A DNA stretch of 64,000 nucleotides, from the NCBI GenBank assembly GCA_037975125.1, contig CM075857.1, positions 95,040,214-95,104,213 on the forward strand, given 5' to 3'. A model generated the notes under the pieces. That model was not told the origin of the DNA, made no database searches, and saw nothing but the letters and a program-made list of their open reading frames with translations. Of the stretch, positions 47,861 through 59,207 are shown piece by piece. The translations under genes were made by a program, and so were the position numbers. Positions within the stretch are counted from its first letter, which is position 1, and the number at the start of each line of letters is the position of its first letter. The DNA comes from Latrodectus hesperus. Lineage: Eukaryota; Arthropoda; Arachnida; Araneae; Theridiidae.

Positions 47861-47986
47861 GTTAGATCGTGATTTAATAATGTAAATAATGTACATAACT
47901 TTTTGTCTTATTCTGTCCAAAACTATAATTAAATCATTTAAAATTTAACTCTGTGTAATTATTTTTTCCATAATAAAGTAAGAACC

Positions 47987-47991
<5 letters not shown>

Positions 47992-48050
<59 letters not shown>
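47992..48050. repeat. (AT)n microsatellite
   Basis: About 29 AT units. Confidence 0.95.
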
Positions 48051-48052
<2 letters not shown>

Positions 48053-48059
48053 TATATAT

Positions 48060-49030
48060 AATTGATATGAATTGCATGAAAATTTTAATAATTTATTTTC
48101 GGAAACATTGTGTCAACAGATATGAAGGTTAGGAAAACATATTCGTTTGGCATAATAATATATTATGTGAAAGAATATATTAATGATTACAAATATAAAA
48201 CACATACACACAGTAATGGTCTGATATTATAAAATATTATTTCAATCAGTATGAAAATTAAAAGGAAACCGCAATCTTTTGACATCATACCACATAATAA
48301 AGACAAATGTAAATTGCAAGAAAACAATTATCCTTTGATGTTATAAAATGTTGCGTAAACTAATATAAATTTCCAAAAAGTTATTTGATTAATAACACGT
48401 TATGTGAACAAGCATTAATGGTTTCAAAAACGTAATCGTTTGATGTATTAACAGGTGATGTAAACCGGTATCATTTGCAAGAAAACCAGTATCGCTTGAT
48501 AAACATGTTAAATGAATGTGTATGAATGCCAAGAAAATCATAATCGCATGATATTATAACGTGTTGCTAAAAGCATTATGAATTGCAAAAAAACTATAAT
48601 TATATTATAACATGCTATGTAAACCTGTATGATTGATAAGAAAATCCTTATTATTTGATATAATAACACGTTATATGAACCAGTATCATTTGGAAGAAAA
48701 ATATAAAACTTAATATATTATTTAATAGCTTTACAAATAGGAAAACAAATAAAGTAGTGAAAAAATTAATTAAAAAAACATATGTGAACCAAAAGAAAAC
48801 TGTAAACATCATCATCACTTATAATAATTTATTATATGAACCAAAAGATAAATCTGTTTTTTATAAGTTATTTAAGTAATGTATTATATGAATCGGAAAA
48901 TAACTGTTACTATTTGATAACTTACAGTAGCAACACATTATATAAAGAGGAAGGAAAACAATCATTTGATAACTGTTACAAAATAACATTATATGAACCG
49001 GAATGGTGGCAATAAAAGAGTGTTCGATGG
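48060..49030. repeat. Decayed minisatellite, ~51-56-bp period
   Basis: The cognate words aacacgttatgtgaac, aacaggtgatgtaaac, aacatgttaaatgaat, aacgtgttgctaaaag, aacatgctatgtaaac and aacacgttatatgaac start at 48394, 48450, 48502, 48558, 48609 and 48664. Spacings are 51-56 bp. Between them recur aagaaaa(t/c)cataatc and tttgatataat. Similar words (ttatatgaaccgg) continue to about 49000. High divergence suggests great age. Confidence 0.7.
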
Positions 49031-49317
49031 TTACATTTACTCTTGACTTCAAGCCAAATATATATTATCCAGTGGGATGTTGAGAACTGATGTTAAAACT
49101 AAATCTATAAATAAAATTTTTAAGTTTGTATAATTGTTCGAGTGTGAATAATTATATAAATCAGTAAAATTTATTTTATGCAATTTTGGCAATAAAAGAA
49201 TAAATAATAATGATTATATCACTCATATTTTTGTGCTATCAAATATATTTAAAAAAACAATACATATTATAATAAACATTTATTCAAAGTTGCTATATAA
49301 GATAATTTTGAAATTCA
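49031..49317. other. AT-rich spacer
   Basis: No feature; ends in the left duplication of the next SINE. Confidence 0.4.
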
Positions 49318-49635
49318 TTGTTGTTGTTGTTGTTACTAATGACACTTGGACAAGCCAAGCTCGCTATGCCTTGGCTATGCGAATTTAAGTCAATTGGGAG
49401 CGTCTTTCGGTTTTAATCAAAGCACCATGAAGGTGAAAGTACGGCTTTGCTCTACACGCATGCCATAGGTACCCGTTTATAGGATAGGCAACCATTCACA
49501 CCTCATTCATACAAGGAAAGGACAAAGACAGGATAGATAGAGAGAGAAAAAGTACATACATGCCCGTACCGGTATTCGAACCCAGGGCCTCCTTATCCGC
49601 AGTCAGGCACGCTGACCTCTAGACGAGTTGGGCGG
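49318..49635 (-). mobile_element. tRNA-derived SINE, family B2 (copy 3)
   Basis: Begins with (TTG)n (complement of the CAA tail), then ttggacaagccaagctcgct and accatgaaggtgaaagtacg. The centre is tacccgtttataggatag, the B-box complement is cggtattcgaacccaggg, and the head end is agacgagttgggcgg. Flanks tttgaaattcatt and tttgaaattatta fit a target-site duplication. Confidence 0.9.
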
Positions 49636-49639
49636 TTTG

Positions 49640-50475
49640 AAATTATTAGTAGCCACTTACACAGCATCTGTTAGCTTTAATGGATTGCAACTTCTTACGG
49701 AATGATATTGATGTATAAAGATATTTTTTTTTTTTACTTTACTTATTTTTGCTGATTTCTAAATAAATTTTTTAAGAACTGATATACATGCAAAACAGGA
49801 TACTTGTAATAAAGAATTAATAATATTTCATTTTCCGAAACATGAAAAATTGTTATATTATTAATTATATTAATAATGATAATGAATATTTTTAATAGAA
49901 AAACTAATCAAAAGAAAGTGTATGCAACGATTACGAGATAAGTTCTTTTACTTCCAGATTTTTTAAAACATTTTTGTTTTTGTTTGTACAATAATAAACA
50001 GCCAACCGATTTTTATTGGCCCAGGAAATGTTTTAATTTAATTAATCTATAAATGATGTGTATTCTGGAATTATTTGAAAAAAATTTATTTATTTTCTAA
50101 TTAATTTATTCTGCAGACGATTTTTAAAACAATTTTCTCATATTAACTTTTGTAATTTTATTTTCTGAAACTTATAAATTCTACAATTTTTTTTTAATAA
50201 TTTATTTACTTATTGCAATAAACTAGCGAACGATTTTTATCTATCGAAGAATTGGCTTACTTTACTCAAGCTTTGAGAAAAATAAGCTATTGACTATATC
50301 CTAACTCGTGAATGCAATATGCAAACGAATTTTTAGACTAGGTTTTTTTTTATTTTATTATTTTTGTTTGATTATTTTTTATTGAATCTCAAATTCTGTA
50401 TTTTTCCGTTACAAAAAGTGCGCATAACTATTTACTTTAATTGTGATCGAAAAAATTTATAACTTCTCCTTACAA
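49640..50475. other. AT-rich intergenic stretch, nothing recognised
   Basis: Low-complexity A/T with T-rich runs. Confidence 0.45.
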
Positions 50476-50479
50476 TGAA

Positions 50480-50770
50480 TAAAAACAATGCAGACGATTT
50501 TCTTTCTGGGAGACCCGAAGGCTTAGCGGATTAAATGTAAGTATATTAATGGTGATGACTTTTTTCGGAGTGGACGGTGGGATTACAGCGACTTCCACTG
50601 ACTCCATTCTCCGAAGAATTAAGCCATCCTCCCTTCCCCTTGCGAGATCCTCCACAAAATAATTAAAGAGGAGAAAAAAGAGAGCCTGCTCGTGTAATCG
50701 GAAAGAAAGGCATTCGTTACTGCCTTAGCACCCCCTTGGAAGCACGTTCTTCCGAAAGTGTCTCTTTAAG
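50480..50770. other. GC-richer unique island
   Basis: Contains cttcggagtggacggtggg-like words near 50562-50580 and ccatcctcccttccccttgc near 50626-50645. A 61-codon minus frame lacks motifs. Single-copy here. Confidence 0.3.
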
Positions 50771-50992
50771 GCTAAAATAACAAAAAAATACAGCATCATT
50801 TTTGCTTGTGGGGTTACCGATTTTGTTGTAAAACATCACCTTCTATTACTCCTTCTAAAAAGGAAAAAATATCGTTTTTTCGTGTAATTTCGAAGGAAAT
50901 GTCAGTTTTTTGTGTTCTGAACCTCCTATTAATTAGAAGAGCTCTCAGTGGATTATTAAGATAACGTGATTTTCTTTTATCTCTGTAGTGTT

Positions 50993-51078
50993 AAAGATAT
51001 GTTTTTTTAGCTGTAACCACAATCTTTATAAAGATATCTTTTTCTAGCTGTAACCACAATCTTTAATCGAAAGAGATT
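50993..51078. repeat. Two-copy tandem duplication (~45 bp)
   Basis: aaagatatgtttttttagct...gtaaccacaatcttta is followed directly by a near-identical second copy (aaagatatctttttctagct...). A recent local duplication. Confidence 0.85.
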
Positions 51079-51200
51079 TTAAAATAATAATTAAATATAT
51101 CTTTTAAAGTTTAATAAACTTTACTTTCTTATCACAGATTTATAATTTTCATTATTATTATTATAGATTAATACTATAATAATAAGAAAGTATTAAATCC

Positions 51201-51202
<2 letters not shown>

Positions 51203-51271
<69 letters not shown>

Positions 51272-51274
51272 ATA
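51203..51274. repeat. (AT)n microsatellite
   Basis: About 35 AT units with one phase slip near 51260. Confidence 0.95.
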
Positions 51275-52750
51275 TCAAAATGTTTTAGGCATTTTATGCT
51301 TAATCAATTATGTGTTCAAGGATTTTTTATAACATAATATAAAAACAGTATTTCCATACATAAAGCAAAAACAGAAATAAGGCAGTTAAAGCAATGAAAT
51401 AGTAAATATCCCAATTAAAATAAAGATTCGTATAAAAGATGATGCAATTTTTACTTTTTTATGTTATGTAAATGGAAATATCAATTTTATAATTTAAGAG
51501 AATAGTTGTGGAACTTCATTTTTAAAAATATGAAGATCTGAAGTACTGATAAAGGATTTGATATAGAAATTTATAACCCGCTCCATTTCAATTCAATAAT
51601 TGACAGCTGATTTATATCGTCTGTTTGGGGAGCTGTAAAATTGATTTATTTGTTTTAGAACAAGAAAGAAATAATTGAAAAAAAAGACAGTTTATTTCTA
51701 AAATTTATTTAGCTCAAACTATTTTTGAACATTATAAAAAGATAAATGATCAAAAAAAGAGGAAAGATTTGCGCTTCGATTTCAAAATTATAAGGTATAG
51801 TTCCCTCTTTCATCTTAACTGCAATCGTGACTGATTAATCGTTCCAATGCAGGTTGTTGCCAAAGCACGGAAATAAGATTCTCGTCTGCTTTACTTTCGA
51901 TATTTACAACAAAAGAAGAAAAAATAATAACAGCTCTGATATTTCAGTCTCAACTTCTTTTTTTTTCTCCTTTTTTTATTGAAAAACAAAAACTTGTTCT
52001 TTGTTGTGGTCTTAACTTTAGGGTTGGTAAAAAAAAAAAAAGAAAGGCACAAAGAAATTTTCTAGAAAAGTCAGTAAGAAAGTGGCAAAACAAGCTGATG
52101 TATTATCATTTATTTTTCTTTTATGCGCCATCTTGCAATAGAAAAAGCAAATGATCGAAATCAAGGTCTTGAGCATTCTTTCTTCTTTAATTTAATTTAA
52201 AGAAACATTTCATTTTTTTTTTCCTTTTTTTCAGTTTCCATATCATTTGTTTCTTTTTTTAATTTATTTTTTTAACTCATAAAAGAAAACAGTGCTGTTA
52301 CGTAAAAAACATGAAAATAATTTTAAAACCATTCAAATTGCAGTTATTTTTGCAATATCATAAAGCATTAAGTAATTGAAATATATTTTCGTTTTATATG
52401 CAGATACTAGACAAATTCTGATATTTTTAAATATATAAGAAATAACATATATAAATGCAAGGTAATTTTTTAATGCCAATATATAATTATAGTTTTTACT
52501 TTGCATTCCATTTATTGAATAAAACATCGAGAACCTCAAAACCAATTTGATAATAAAAGTACTATGGTAATGAGTTGACTACAAGACTCTAATTCCCATT
52601 TTGAAGAACTAGAAAAATATTTTAAATTTTGTAAAATTAATATATTTTACTGTATCACAAAGCTAATAAATAGTAATATAAAATAGATATCACATATCTG
52701 AGGAAAGTAATCTATCTTGATTTGATTTGAATGAAGAATTATTCTTGAAT
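51275..52750. other. AT-rich intergenic stretch
   Basis: No repeat family. Homopolymers are frequent (poly-T near 51958-51980, poly-A near 52030). Small frames lack motifs. Confidence 0.45.
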
Positions 52751-52754
52751 TGAA

Positions 52755-52803
52755 GAATAAGGAGATCATAATGACCTACTTGTCTATTATGATGTCCTTA
52801 TTC
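52755..52803. repeat. ~19-bp inverted repeat (hairpin)
   Basis: Arm 52755-52773 (gaataaggagatcataatg) pairs with 52785-52803 with two mismatches. A candidate hairpin in AT-rich DNA. Confidence 0.7.
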
Positions 52804-52894
52804 TAACTCTCGCATGCATTAAACATTAAAACTTAACATTTAAAAAGAATTTCTTCATTTTGCAAATATCAAACGTTAGCTCTCTAGCCATTAA

Positions 52895-52897
<3 letters not shown>

Positions 52898-52984
<87 letters not shown>
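52898..52984. repeat. (AT)n microsatellite
   Basis: About 43 AT units, directly beside the 3' side of a minus-strand LINE fragment. Confidence 0.95.
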
Positions 52985-52986
<2 letters not shown>

Positions 52987-52999
52987 CTCTCTTATACTT

Positions 53000-53495
53000 T
53001 TTAACATTTTCCTCTAACCAAGAGAATGCGATACAGGTATATAAATGTTTTAAAGTAGCACAAAATATAATTTTGGGAATCCACCAATCTAGTTACGTAT
53101 GAAATGATCTTGCAAACAGTTGTGTCCAGCCAGAAATCTAAAGAGAGCCTCCTTGCTGTCTTTCTTCGAAAACTGGGAAAGTTGTTTCGTCCTAAAAAAT
53201 CTTCCATCTCTTATCCATAAGCGCATTGAATCCTGTTTAAGATCAAGTTAACAAATAATAGGGCTGTATTAAAAGAAAGTTGTGTCGAAATGAATAATTT
53301 GTACCAAAGCTCCTTTCTGAGTCAATGTATCAGCTTTTTCTTTACCCATAATTCCACGGGAATTGATTGGAAAGAAATTGTGCCAGTGCCTTAAGCAAAT
53401 GCCCACAGTCCAAAATTCTTTGATGGCTACTATGACTATTTACAAGAGCTTGAAGCTTACTTTTTGAATCTAACAAAGATGACCTTTACAAAAGA
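53000..53495 (-). mobile_element. LINE fragment: RNase H to C-terminus (part of a disrupted Jockey/I-like copy)
   Basis: The minus strand reads, with shifts, LQALVNSHSSHQRILDCGHL, then EKADTL, then RFLAGHNCLQDHFIRN and ILCYFKTF. In Jockey/I-type LINEs the corresponding stretches are SDSxSALQAL, GNExADxLAK and FRLRTGHxxLxxHLxRIG with a Cys cluster. It probably belongs with the RT part at 54.36-55.75 kb as one broken element, separated by later insertions. Confidence 0.55.
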
Positions 53496-53496
53496 A

Positions 53497-54060
53497 TAGA
53501 TACGACTTGATAATTGTTGAATAGTTACAGTAACCGCTTTAACTTTAACATCAAATGCAGTAGTTGGAGCGCTCTTTCTTCTACTTCTTCATTTGCTTGA
53601 CAGCTTAGGGTGCATACCAGGACCCCCTATTTTTGGATAAGGTCATCCAATTTGTCACTTATAGTGTTTTTATGTCGTTTTCAAGGCAATCACGCCATCG
53701 GAGTTTCGGTCGTCCTCTTCTTCTGGTGCCAATGGGGCGAGCCAAGAAAAATTTTTTTCGTCACCTGATTGTCATTCATCCGGCTCAAATGTCCTGCCCA
53801 TTTTAATCTCTGTATTGAGATAAATTTTAAAAAATATCTAGTTCTTTATATAGTTTATAGAGCTCAGAATTAGTTTTTCTTAATTCCACCAAAGATGCTT
53901 CTTAAAGTTATTATTTCGAAAATGGAGATGGTTTCTTAGTCCTTCTCAGTCAATGTCTACGTTTCAGATGAGTAATGGAGCGCTCTTTGGTAAATAGAAA
54001 TTAAAAACTTCCCTGTGAATACCTAATCCAGCACCTCTAACATAGACTCTTCAGGGTAAA
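53497..54060 (-). mobile_element. LINE 3' fragment, RTE-like (second copy of the 26.35-kb type)
   Basis: Closely matches 26345-26830, from agatacgacttgataattgt through the GRP-type C-terminal block (gcgagccaagaaaaattttt etc.) and beyond to about 54060. A deletion removes gcccagggtgggcctttgcc-like bases near 53605, and point changes break the frame. Its 3' terminus has only about one and a half GATA-like units, unlike the long run at the first copy. Confidence 0.75.
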
Positions 54061-54074
54061 CACAAATCTACTCA

Positions 54075-54345
54075 GGGTGGCCGTGGCCTGGTTGGTTAGG
54101 GTGTCGTTCTTGTTATTGGAAGTTTGAATCCTGACGGAGCAGAAGATTCATCGTGTTCACTAAAGGTGGTTGGGGCACTTAAATAGGTCGCATCAGCAAT
54201 ATCCTTCGAGTGAAATTATACCCCTGGGAGTCCTAGATCAAGTATTGGACTTTGCCTCTAATTTTTGTAGACTGCTTCCATCTAACTGGTAGAGCCCAAC
54301 AATGAGCTAGGTACAGAGAAGTATGCTAGTGTAACAACAACACAT
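54075..54345 (+). mobile_element. tRNA-derived SINE, family E (copy 3)
   Basis: Head ggccgtggcctggttggtta, then gtgtcgttcttgttattgga and a B-box-like gaagtttgaatcctgacg. The body contains cactaaaggtggttggggca; the 3' end is tgctagtgtaacaacaacac. This is the best plus-strand view of the family. Confidence 0.8.
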
Positions 54346-54359
54346 CTTTTTCGTTTTGA

Positions 54360-54581
54360 TAGCGAATCTCATTAGTCTATTGCAATCGATCGTAATAATG
54401 AGTAACTCGTTTCGTTTTTAACACCTCTGTACCTAAGATTCAGGTTTATGTTCAAATTTTAAAAGTATAAAGAAAAAGGTGGACGAGGTATAATTAAAGA
54501 ATTTCGGCTAAACTCCAAAACATCATATTCTGTCTTGGCAGCCTGGATAAATCCAATTTGAGTTTTTAAGATTTCAAGAAC
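54360..54581 (-). mobile_element. LINE linker fragment (same disrupted copy as 55.01-55.75 kb)
   Basis: Skipping the plus-oriented insertion, the minus frame runs AILSYQKLVRLPNQLFSG, then EILKTQIGFIQAAK, then PPFSL. This resembles the spacer between reverse transcriptase and RNase H in Jockey/I-type ORF2 proteins (xxxRLPxN...LKTQxxF...). Recognition is by pattern only. Confidence 0.45.
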
Positions 54582-55000
54582 ACTAAAAGTATGATCTGTG
54601 GATCATCAGCCAGGATTACCTCTGAAATTCTAAGATGCTCTAGATAGAAGATACGTTTTATCGTAGGCTTCATAACTGGGCACTACTATTTCAGAAAACA
54701 CCTCCATAAAATGGGACTGTTTCAGCAAGACCCTATCTGCATTAAATGTCATACGCAAGAGGAAACGGCCAAGCATATCATGTACGAATGCAAGGCTCTT
54801 GCCCTCCCTAGATTAACTTCTTTGAGCATCATCCATACTAGAGAGTGACACCTAGACTCCATTAAAGGGTTATCGGACTTTATTAATAAAGTGGGTGACC
54901 CGAGCACCTGGAACTAGGAAACATTGGGTTTGGAGTTAATAGTACAAAATACTGATAAAAGCAGAGGTGCCCAATGACATACAAACCCAACTCTAAGAAG
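54582..55000 (+). mobile_element. LINE 3' fragment, Jockey/I/R1-like C-terminus (copy 3), inserted in another LINE
   Basis: Same C-terminus and UTR as copies 1 and 2 (ggcttcataactgggcacta, tgtcatacgcaagaggaaac, ctctaagaag end). A stop (TGA) replaces a codon near 54844. It is flanked by a 13-bp duplication aagatttcaagaa (54569-54581 and 55001-55013), proving insertion into the minus-strand LINE. Confidence 0.85.
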
Positions 55001-55013
55001 AAGATTTCAAGAA

Positions 55014-55747
55014 ATTTCATTAGCAAAGTTCCTCCAGAAAAGAGTTGGTTAGGCAAACGCACAAGTTTCTGGTATGATAGAATCGCTTTTCTTCTAATGA
55101 AATCATAAACTGTTTCAACATTTGTTTAAATTGCATTTTTAGAACTGGTGTTGATCTCACTGACCTAATAAATGTGCGTAACGCTTGGTTGGGAAAAATT
55201 TAAAAATCTGGATCTCAAGAACCGTGAGAAAGTTTCTTCTACAATCATTAGTAATTGGTTGGTCAAATAATTTGTAAGTAGTCAACAATGTCTCAATCAC
55301 ATCCATCAAGAGACAGCCAGACGTTTTAAAAAGTCTTCTCATAACTTTGTTTTTTTTAAATGTTCCGCGGGTTTCCTCCAATTTAAGCGTAAATCTAGTG
55401 TGCAACCCAAATATTTAACTAAACTCCATGGCACGACAGCCCATGTGGGCCAAGGCCTACAGTGCCCATAACTGTTTTCATGACCGAGGGCCCTGGGGTG
55501 CGAAGCATATATCCCAGTTAGGTGGTCAGCCTAACGTGAAGACCCCCAGTGTTTAGTTCCCAAGCATGCTTGGTACTCAGTTAATCGACCCACTGAAGGG
55601 ATGAAAGGCTGAGTCAACCTTGCCCAGGCCGAGGATCGAACCTCGGACCTGTGTCATGGGAGCTTGAAACGCTGCCACTAAGCCACCGGGCTTCTAACCC
55701 AAATATTTAGTCAAATCATTGTGTTGAACATTTATACTCTTAAATGT
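55014..55747 (-). mobile_element. LINE reverse-transcriptase fragment, interrupted by family D copy 4
   Basis: The minus strand gives DLTKYLGCTLDLRLNW (across the SINE at 55418-55695), then MDVIETLLTTYKLFDQPI and NFLTVLEIQIFKF. Jockey/I-type RTs have YKYLGVxLDxxLxW...TLLTTYKxxxRPxLDYGxxI...LxxxQNxALR at this place. The minus 82-codon frame 55405-55157 covers most of it. Dead: truncated and interrupted several times. Confidence 0.65.
55418..55695 (-). mobile_element. tRNA-derived SINE, family D (copy 4), inserted in a LINE
   Basis: Well-preserved reverse copy with the B-box complement cgaggatcgaacctcggacc and head end cactaagccaccgggcttct. Its 14-bp duplication aacccaaatattta (55404-55417 and 55696-55709) lies within the LINE RT codons. 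Confidence 0.93.
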
Positions 55748-55865
55748 AGATGTTGTTGCGCTAGCATACTTCCCTATACCTAGCCCAGAGTAGACTTTTA
55801 TCAGTTAGTTGAAGCATACAGGTGAATTCGTAATTTTAGAAGCATATTCTACTACTTGACCTGAA
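55748..55865 (-). mobile_element. tRNA-derived SINE, family E (copy 4, 3' part only)
   Basis: gttgttgcgctagcatactt, then ccctatacctagcccagagt, and gaattcgtaattttagaagc match the minus 3' half of family E copies 1 and 2. The head is missing. Confidence 0.65.
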
Positions 55866-55869
55866 AAAG

Positions 55870-56125
55870 TGCTTGAAAAGCTAAGTAAACTTTACCGTAG
55901 CTTAGTGATAGATGTGATTTTAATTGTCAAAAAATGTTTAGCATTCTTTACGCAATCTAAAATATTTTTAAAGGTTTGAACTTAGTTTCAAGAATATATT
56001 TATTTTTCATTTTAAAATAAATTTTATCCAGAAAGAGTTGTTCGTTTTCTTTGTATAGCGATAAGTTTTCTCATTTATTTCATCAAAATATAAAGCAAAC
56101 GAACACCATTGTGAATCATTCAGAT
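55870..56125. other. AT-rich spacer
   Basis: No feature seen. Confidence 0.4.
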
Positions 56126-56129
56126 TTTA

Positions 56130-57025
56130 GGGGGTGAGATCTTTGACAAGTAGAAGAAAAGGTTTCGAAATTAATCCCTTATCCTCAACTCCTACCAATC
56201 ATCTCTTGTGAGGAAAAAAAAAACCCCCAATTTTTGAAGATTTACTACTGCATCTATAGCTGTGGATTGGAATTATTCCCCTGCACAGAATTCGACAAGG
56301 ACCACCCCCGCCTACAATCTCTGTATAGTAATTTCCCTCTTGAGAGACCAGCCATTATCCACCTAGTCCTTACAGGCAATCTCGATCCAGAAAAGAAAAA
56401 GGAATAAAAAGAAGAGATCCCATCCCCAATAAATGCATCCACCGCGGTCTTCGCCAACCAAAAAAAAAAAGAATTAAAAAAATGCAATTAAAACATGTTG
56501 GAGGGCCTCCGTCTTCATCTTTTTCATCAAAGAAATGTTATTCGACATGCCCCATAGGTGTTCCTTCTCCTTTGTCCGCAGCGCGGGGAAAGGAAACCTG
56601 TTTCTTTGTTCGATTTCTCTTCTCAAACGATTTAACCCTGAAAGAGCGAAGATCCACGACTTGTGTACGAACATAAATCGGTGCAATGTTCCAGTCAAGG
56701 CTGCTGTGGGTTTTCGGCTGGACGTCCCCCTGTTTGGTCTGAATAGCGGAATGCAGTCAATTGGTGGATCAAGGGCACACGGGGCCAGAGGCCAGGCCCA
56801 CAGAGGGGTTGGGGAACTTGAAAATCGCAGGTAATGTCCGCCAACCGGAATCTCTTTTCTACACGTGGTTACATTTTTGCCTACTTCTTTTTTTTATTAA
56901 TTCCTAAAGCAGGAGCAACGACGGCTTAATCCGAAAACATGGAAGCCGTTTGTTTTGACGCGTGGTCTTCATCACGTGGGTAGGGACAAATTGATGCCAC
57001 TTGGGACGTCACCCTGATTAAAAGC
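56130..57025. other. Largest GC-richer unique island
   Basis: About 0.9 kb of near-balanced composition, with no match to the SINE or LINE families here. It contains the exon-like stretch described separately, plus gcggtcttcgcc (56441) and gacgcgtggtcttcatcacg (56959-56978). The best place in the window to look for an exon, promoter or conserved element. Confidence 0.4.
56582..56830 (+). CDS. Candidate internal exon (unproven)
   Basis: A pyrimidine-rich acceptor-like stretch (ttccttctcctttgtccgcag) ends at 56581. A donor-like cgcag|gtaatg lies at 56830/56831. The interval is 249 bp, a whole number of codons, and is open in one frame (RSAGKGNLFLCSISLLKRF ... GSRAHGARGQAHRGVGELEN). No domain, transmembrane segment or signal peptide is evident. 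Such a signal pair can occur by chance in a window this long, and there is no neighbouring exon. Confidence 0.2.
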
Positions 57026-57129
57026 GGCAACAAAATAATGATGTTGACAATGAAAGAAAAAAATATATATTCTGCGGTCGGTTGCACCAAGATGTCTCGA
57101 AATGCAAATTGATTAACATTATCCAAGCC

Positions 57130-57985
57130 ATTTGTATGACTCGATATTATTTGTTATTTTTATGTCAGCATCATTATGCAATAACGCGTATCACTAATCA
57201 TAGTATTTCATAACAGGGAATCAACGAAACACTTTCTAAGGTTGCGAATAATATCATGGTTATTAGTTGACATTAAATTTCAAAAGCCTGTGAGTTTTTA
57301 CCAATGACCGAAAACCCAAATCATCAACGACTTGTTCACCTGATAAAAGACAATGCTTTTATTTTCTGATACATTAATATAACTAATATATTTTACCTTC
57401 TGATGGATAATCAATGTAATCAAGCCAATACTATCATTACAGGGTATCACTCATAAAAGCACGACCAATCGATAACAAATAATATCACATAATAACTCAT
57501 TACTATTTTCATCACTATGCCATACTTCAAATCTTTAAAACCCACTGATTATTAGTTACCAAGAGATGTGTTGGCATTATTTCTAATTATTGTATGCGAA
57601 ACTAAGGAGAAATACTTGATTGCTAACTGGTTATTATCATGCTACTTCCAACAAACATATGTTACATAATTACGTTATGAATAATCTTACTAGCCTTTTA
57701 GCTCATTTAACTTATTATTATGACTGTTACCAAAAGTCCTGAAATTAGTAATGTGTATCATTACTTTTCCACTGCTACTTTATTTCATTATGCAACACCT
57801 ATACATAAGGACCTCCCATCAACACTACTTAAAGCTCTTTTTGTTGCTATCAGACCTAGTTTTAAATTGATTATATTTATTTAACGTATAACATCGTTGA
57901 TCGTACAATATAAACAACAAATACAAATTTCATACATTTACAGCCAAATGCCTATTATGCTATATATATTCTAGTTACTTTATTA
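57130..57985. repeat. Diffuse ancient repeat sequence (part 1)
   Basis: Recurrent loosely matching words (cattatgcaataac, ttatgactgttaccaa, aataatcttactag, aatatcatggttatt) link this stretch to 58560-59160 and 59445-59725. No clean unit can be written, so the evidence is suggestive only. Confidence 0.4.
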
Positions 57986-57986
57986 T

Positions 57987-58500
57987 ATTCTTCTCCTTCT
58001 TTATAGGTACTGCAGTTCAGCGTGAGTCCTTAACTAGCCACATAGTATTTTTCCAGACAGTTCTGTCCCTGACTTTAATTTTCCAGTTGGAGACCTTTAA
58101 GGTTTAAGATTGCACTGTGCATCATCAAGCCACCTTTTCATTGGTCTATTCCTTGGCCTATAGCATATGGTCTTCCAATGCAAGATCTTAACTACTTGAT
58201 TATCAAGTGATCTCTTAATGTACCCAATCCATGAAAGTATGTGTGCTTCCAATTCATGATTAGTCCTAATTCTCCAACAATTTAACTGTAATGAGCAAAC
58301 AAATTTTCTTAGTACTCAAAAATTAGTAAGCTATTTATGTCTTTGGGTGTCAAAGTCCAAGTCTTGCGACCATATATCATAACGGGACGAATAATTATTT
58401 TGCACACTTTTAGTTGATTGCCTTTGGGATCAATTAATTTTTCAACAGATATTGATAAGAAAAATAATAACGGTTCCCCTTCAAGATTCTGCAATCAATT
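57987..58500 (-). mobile_element. LINE 3' fragment, RTE-like (diverged type)
   Basis: The minus frame reads CKIIIRPVMIYGRKTWTLTP, then KDINSLLIFEY, matching the RTE-like block IRPVxxYGSETWTLTxxDxxxLxIFERK. Past a stop it continues with ELGLIMNWKHTYFHG and IGRPYAIGQGIDQ. The 3' end has an (AAG)-like tail (complement ttctccttctt at 57990). Decayed. Confidence 0.65.
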
Positions 58501-58559
58501 TTTTCTGAAAAAGTATTTGACTTCTTTGTGTCAGTTTGCCGTATTTCTATAACTGACAT

Positions 58560-59160
58560 AACGCAAATAAACGTTACCAGTTATCTCATTATTATTTTAT
58601 TAGCCTGTACTATCATCTTTATGACTGGTACTAACTAAATACCATAACCCTGAAGTTAGCCATGATTGCCGAAATATCTTCGATTACTCTTTGATTTCGT
58701 CATGCAGTACCCATCCAGGAATTTTACCCTTTCATTCACCAATGTTACCAGGATCTCTTACTAAAGTTAAACAATGCTCCAAACTTTAAAAATATTGGTT
58801 CGGTACATTTAAAGACAAATAGCAATCAGGATATTCTATATAAATGTCCGGATTTTTCTTTGAATCATTATTCCCATCAACAATCGCAATCATTTATCAA
58901 CGCTATGAGTAGTTCCATTAGAATATTGTTATCCTAATTTATGACTGTTGCCAATTATGTGATGATAATCTTACTGATAATACATGCAATAACATGTTTA
59001 ATGTTACTTGATTTCATTATGTAGAATAATTATACTTTGCCAATCACACATCGATGTTAGAAGTAGACCTTATTGATATTGTCTCGGGGTAGTTTTACTA
59101 CTCTTAGAACTGCCAATTCTGTAAATTTTAAATTCAAACATCATTGTCTGCATCTCACTA
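58560..59160. repeat. Diffuse ancient repeat sequence (part 2)
   Basis: Segment 58817-58880 (aatagcaatcaggatattct...tttgaatcattattcccatc) aligns with 59461-59525 (aataccaatcaggactttta...tttggaaccattatgctata). Segment 58937-58975 resembles 57718-57750. It appears to be one long-period repeat or an old duplication, cut by the LINE at 57.99-58.5 kb and the SINE at 59.2 kb. Confidence 0.5.
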
Positions 59161-59207
59161 CAATAAATATTCTTATTTTTTTTAAAAAAAAACTAAAACT
59201 AAATTAA

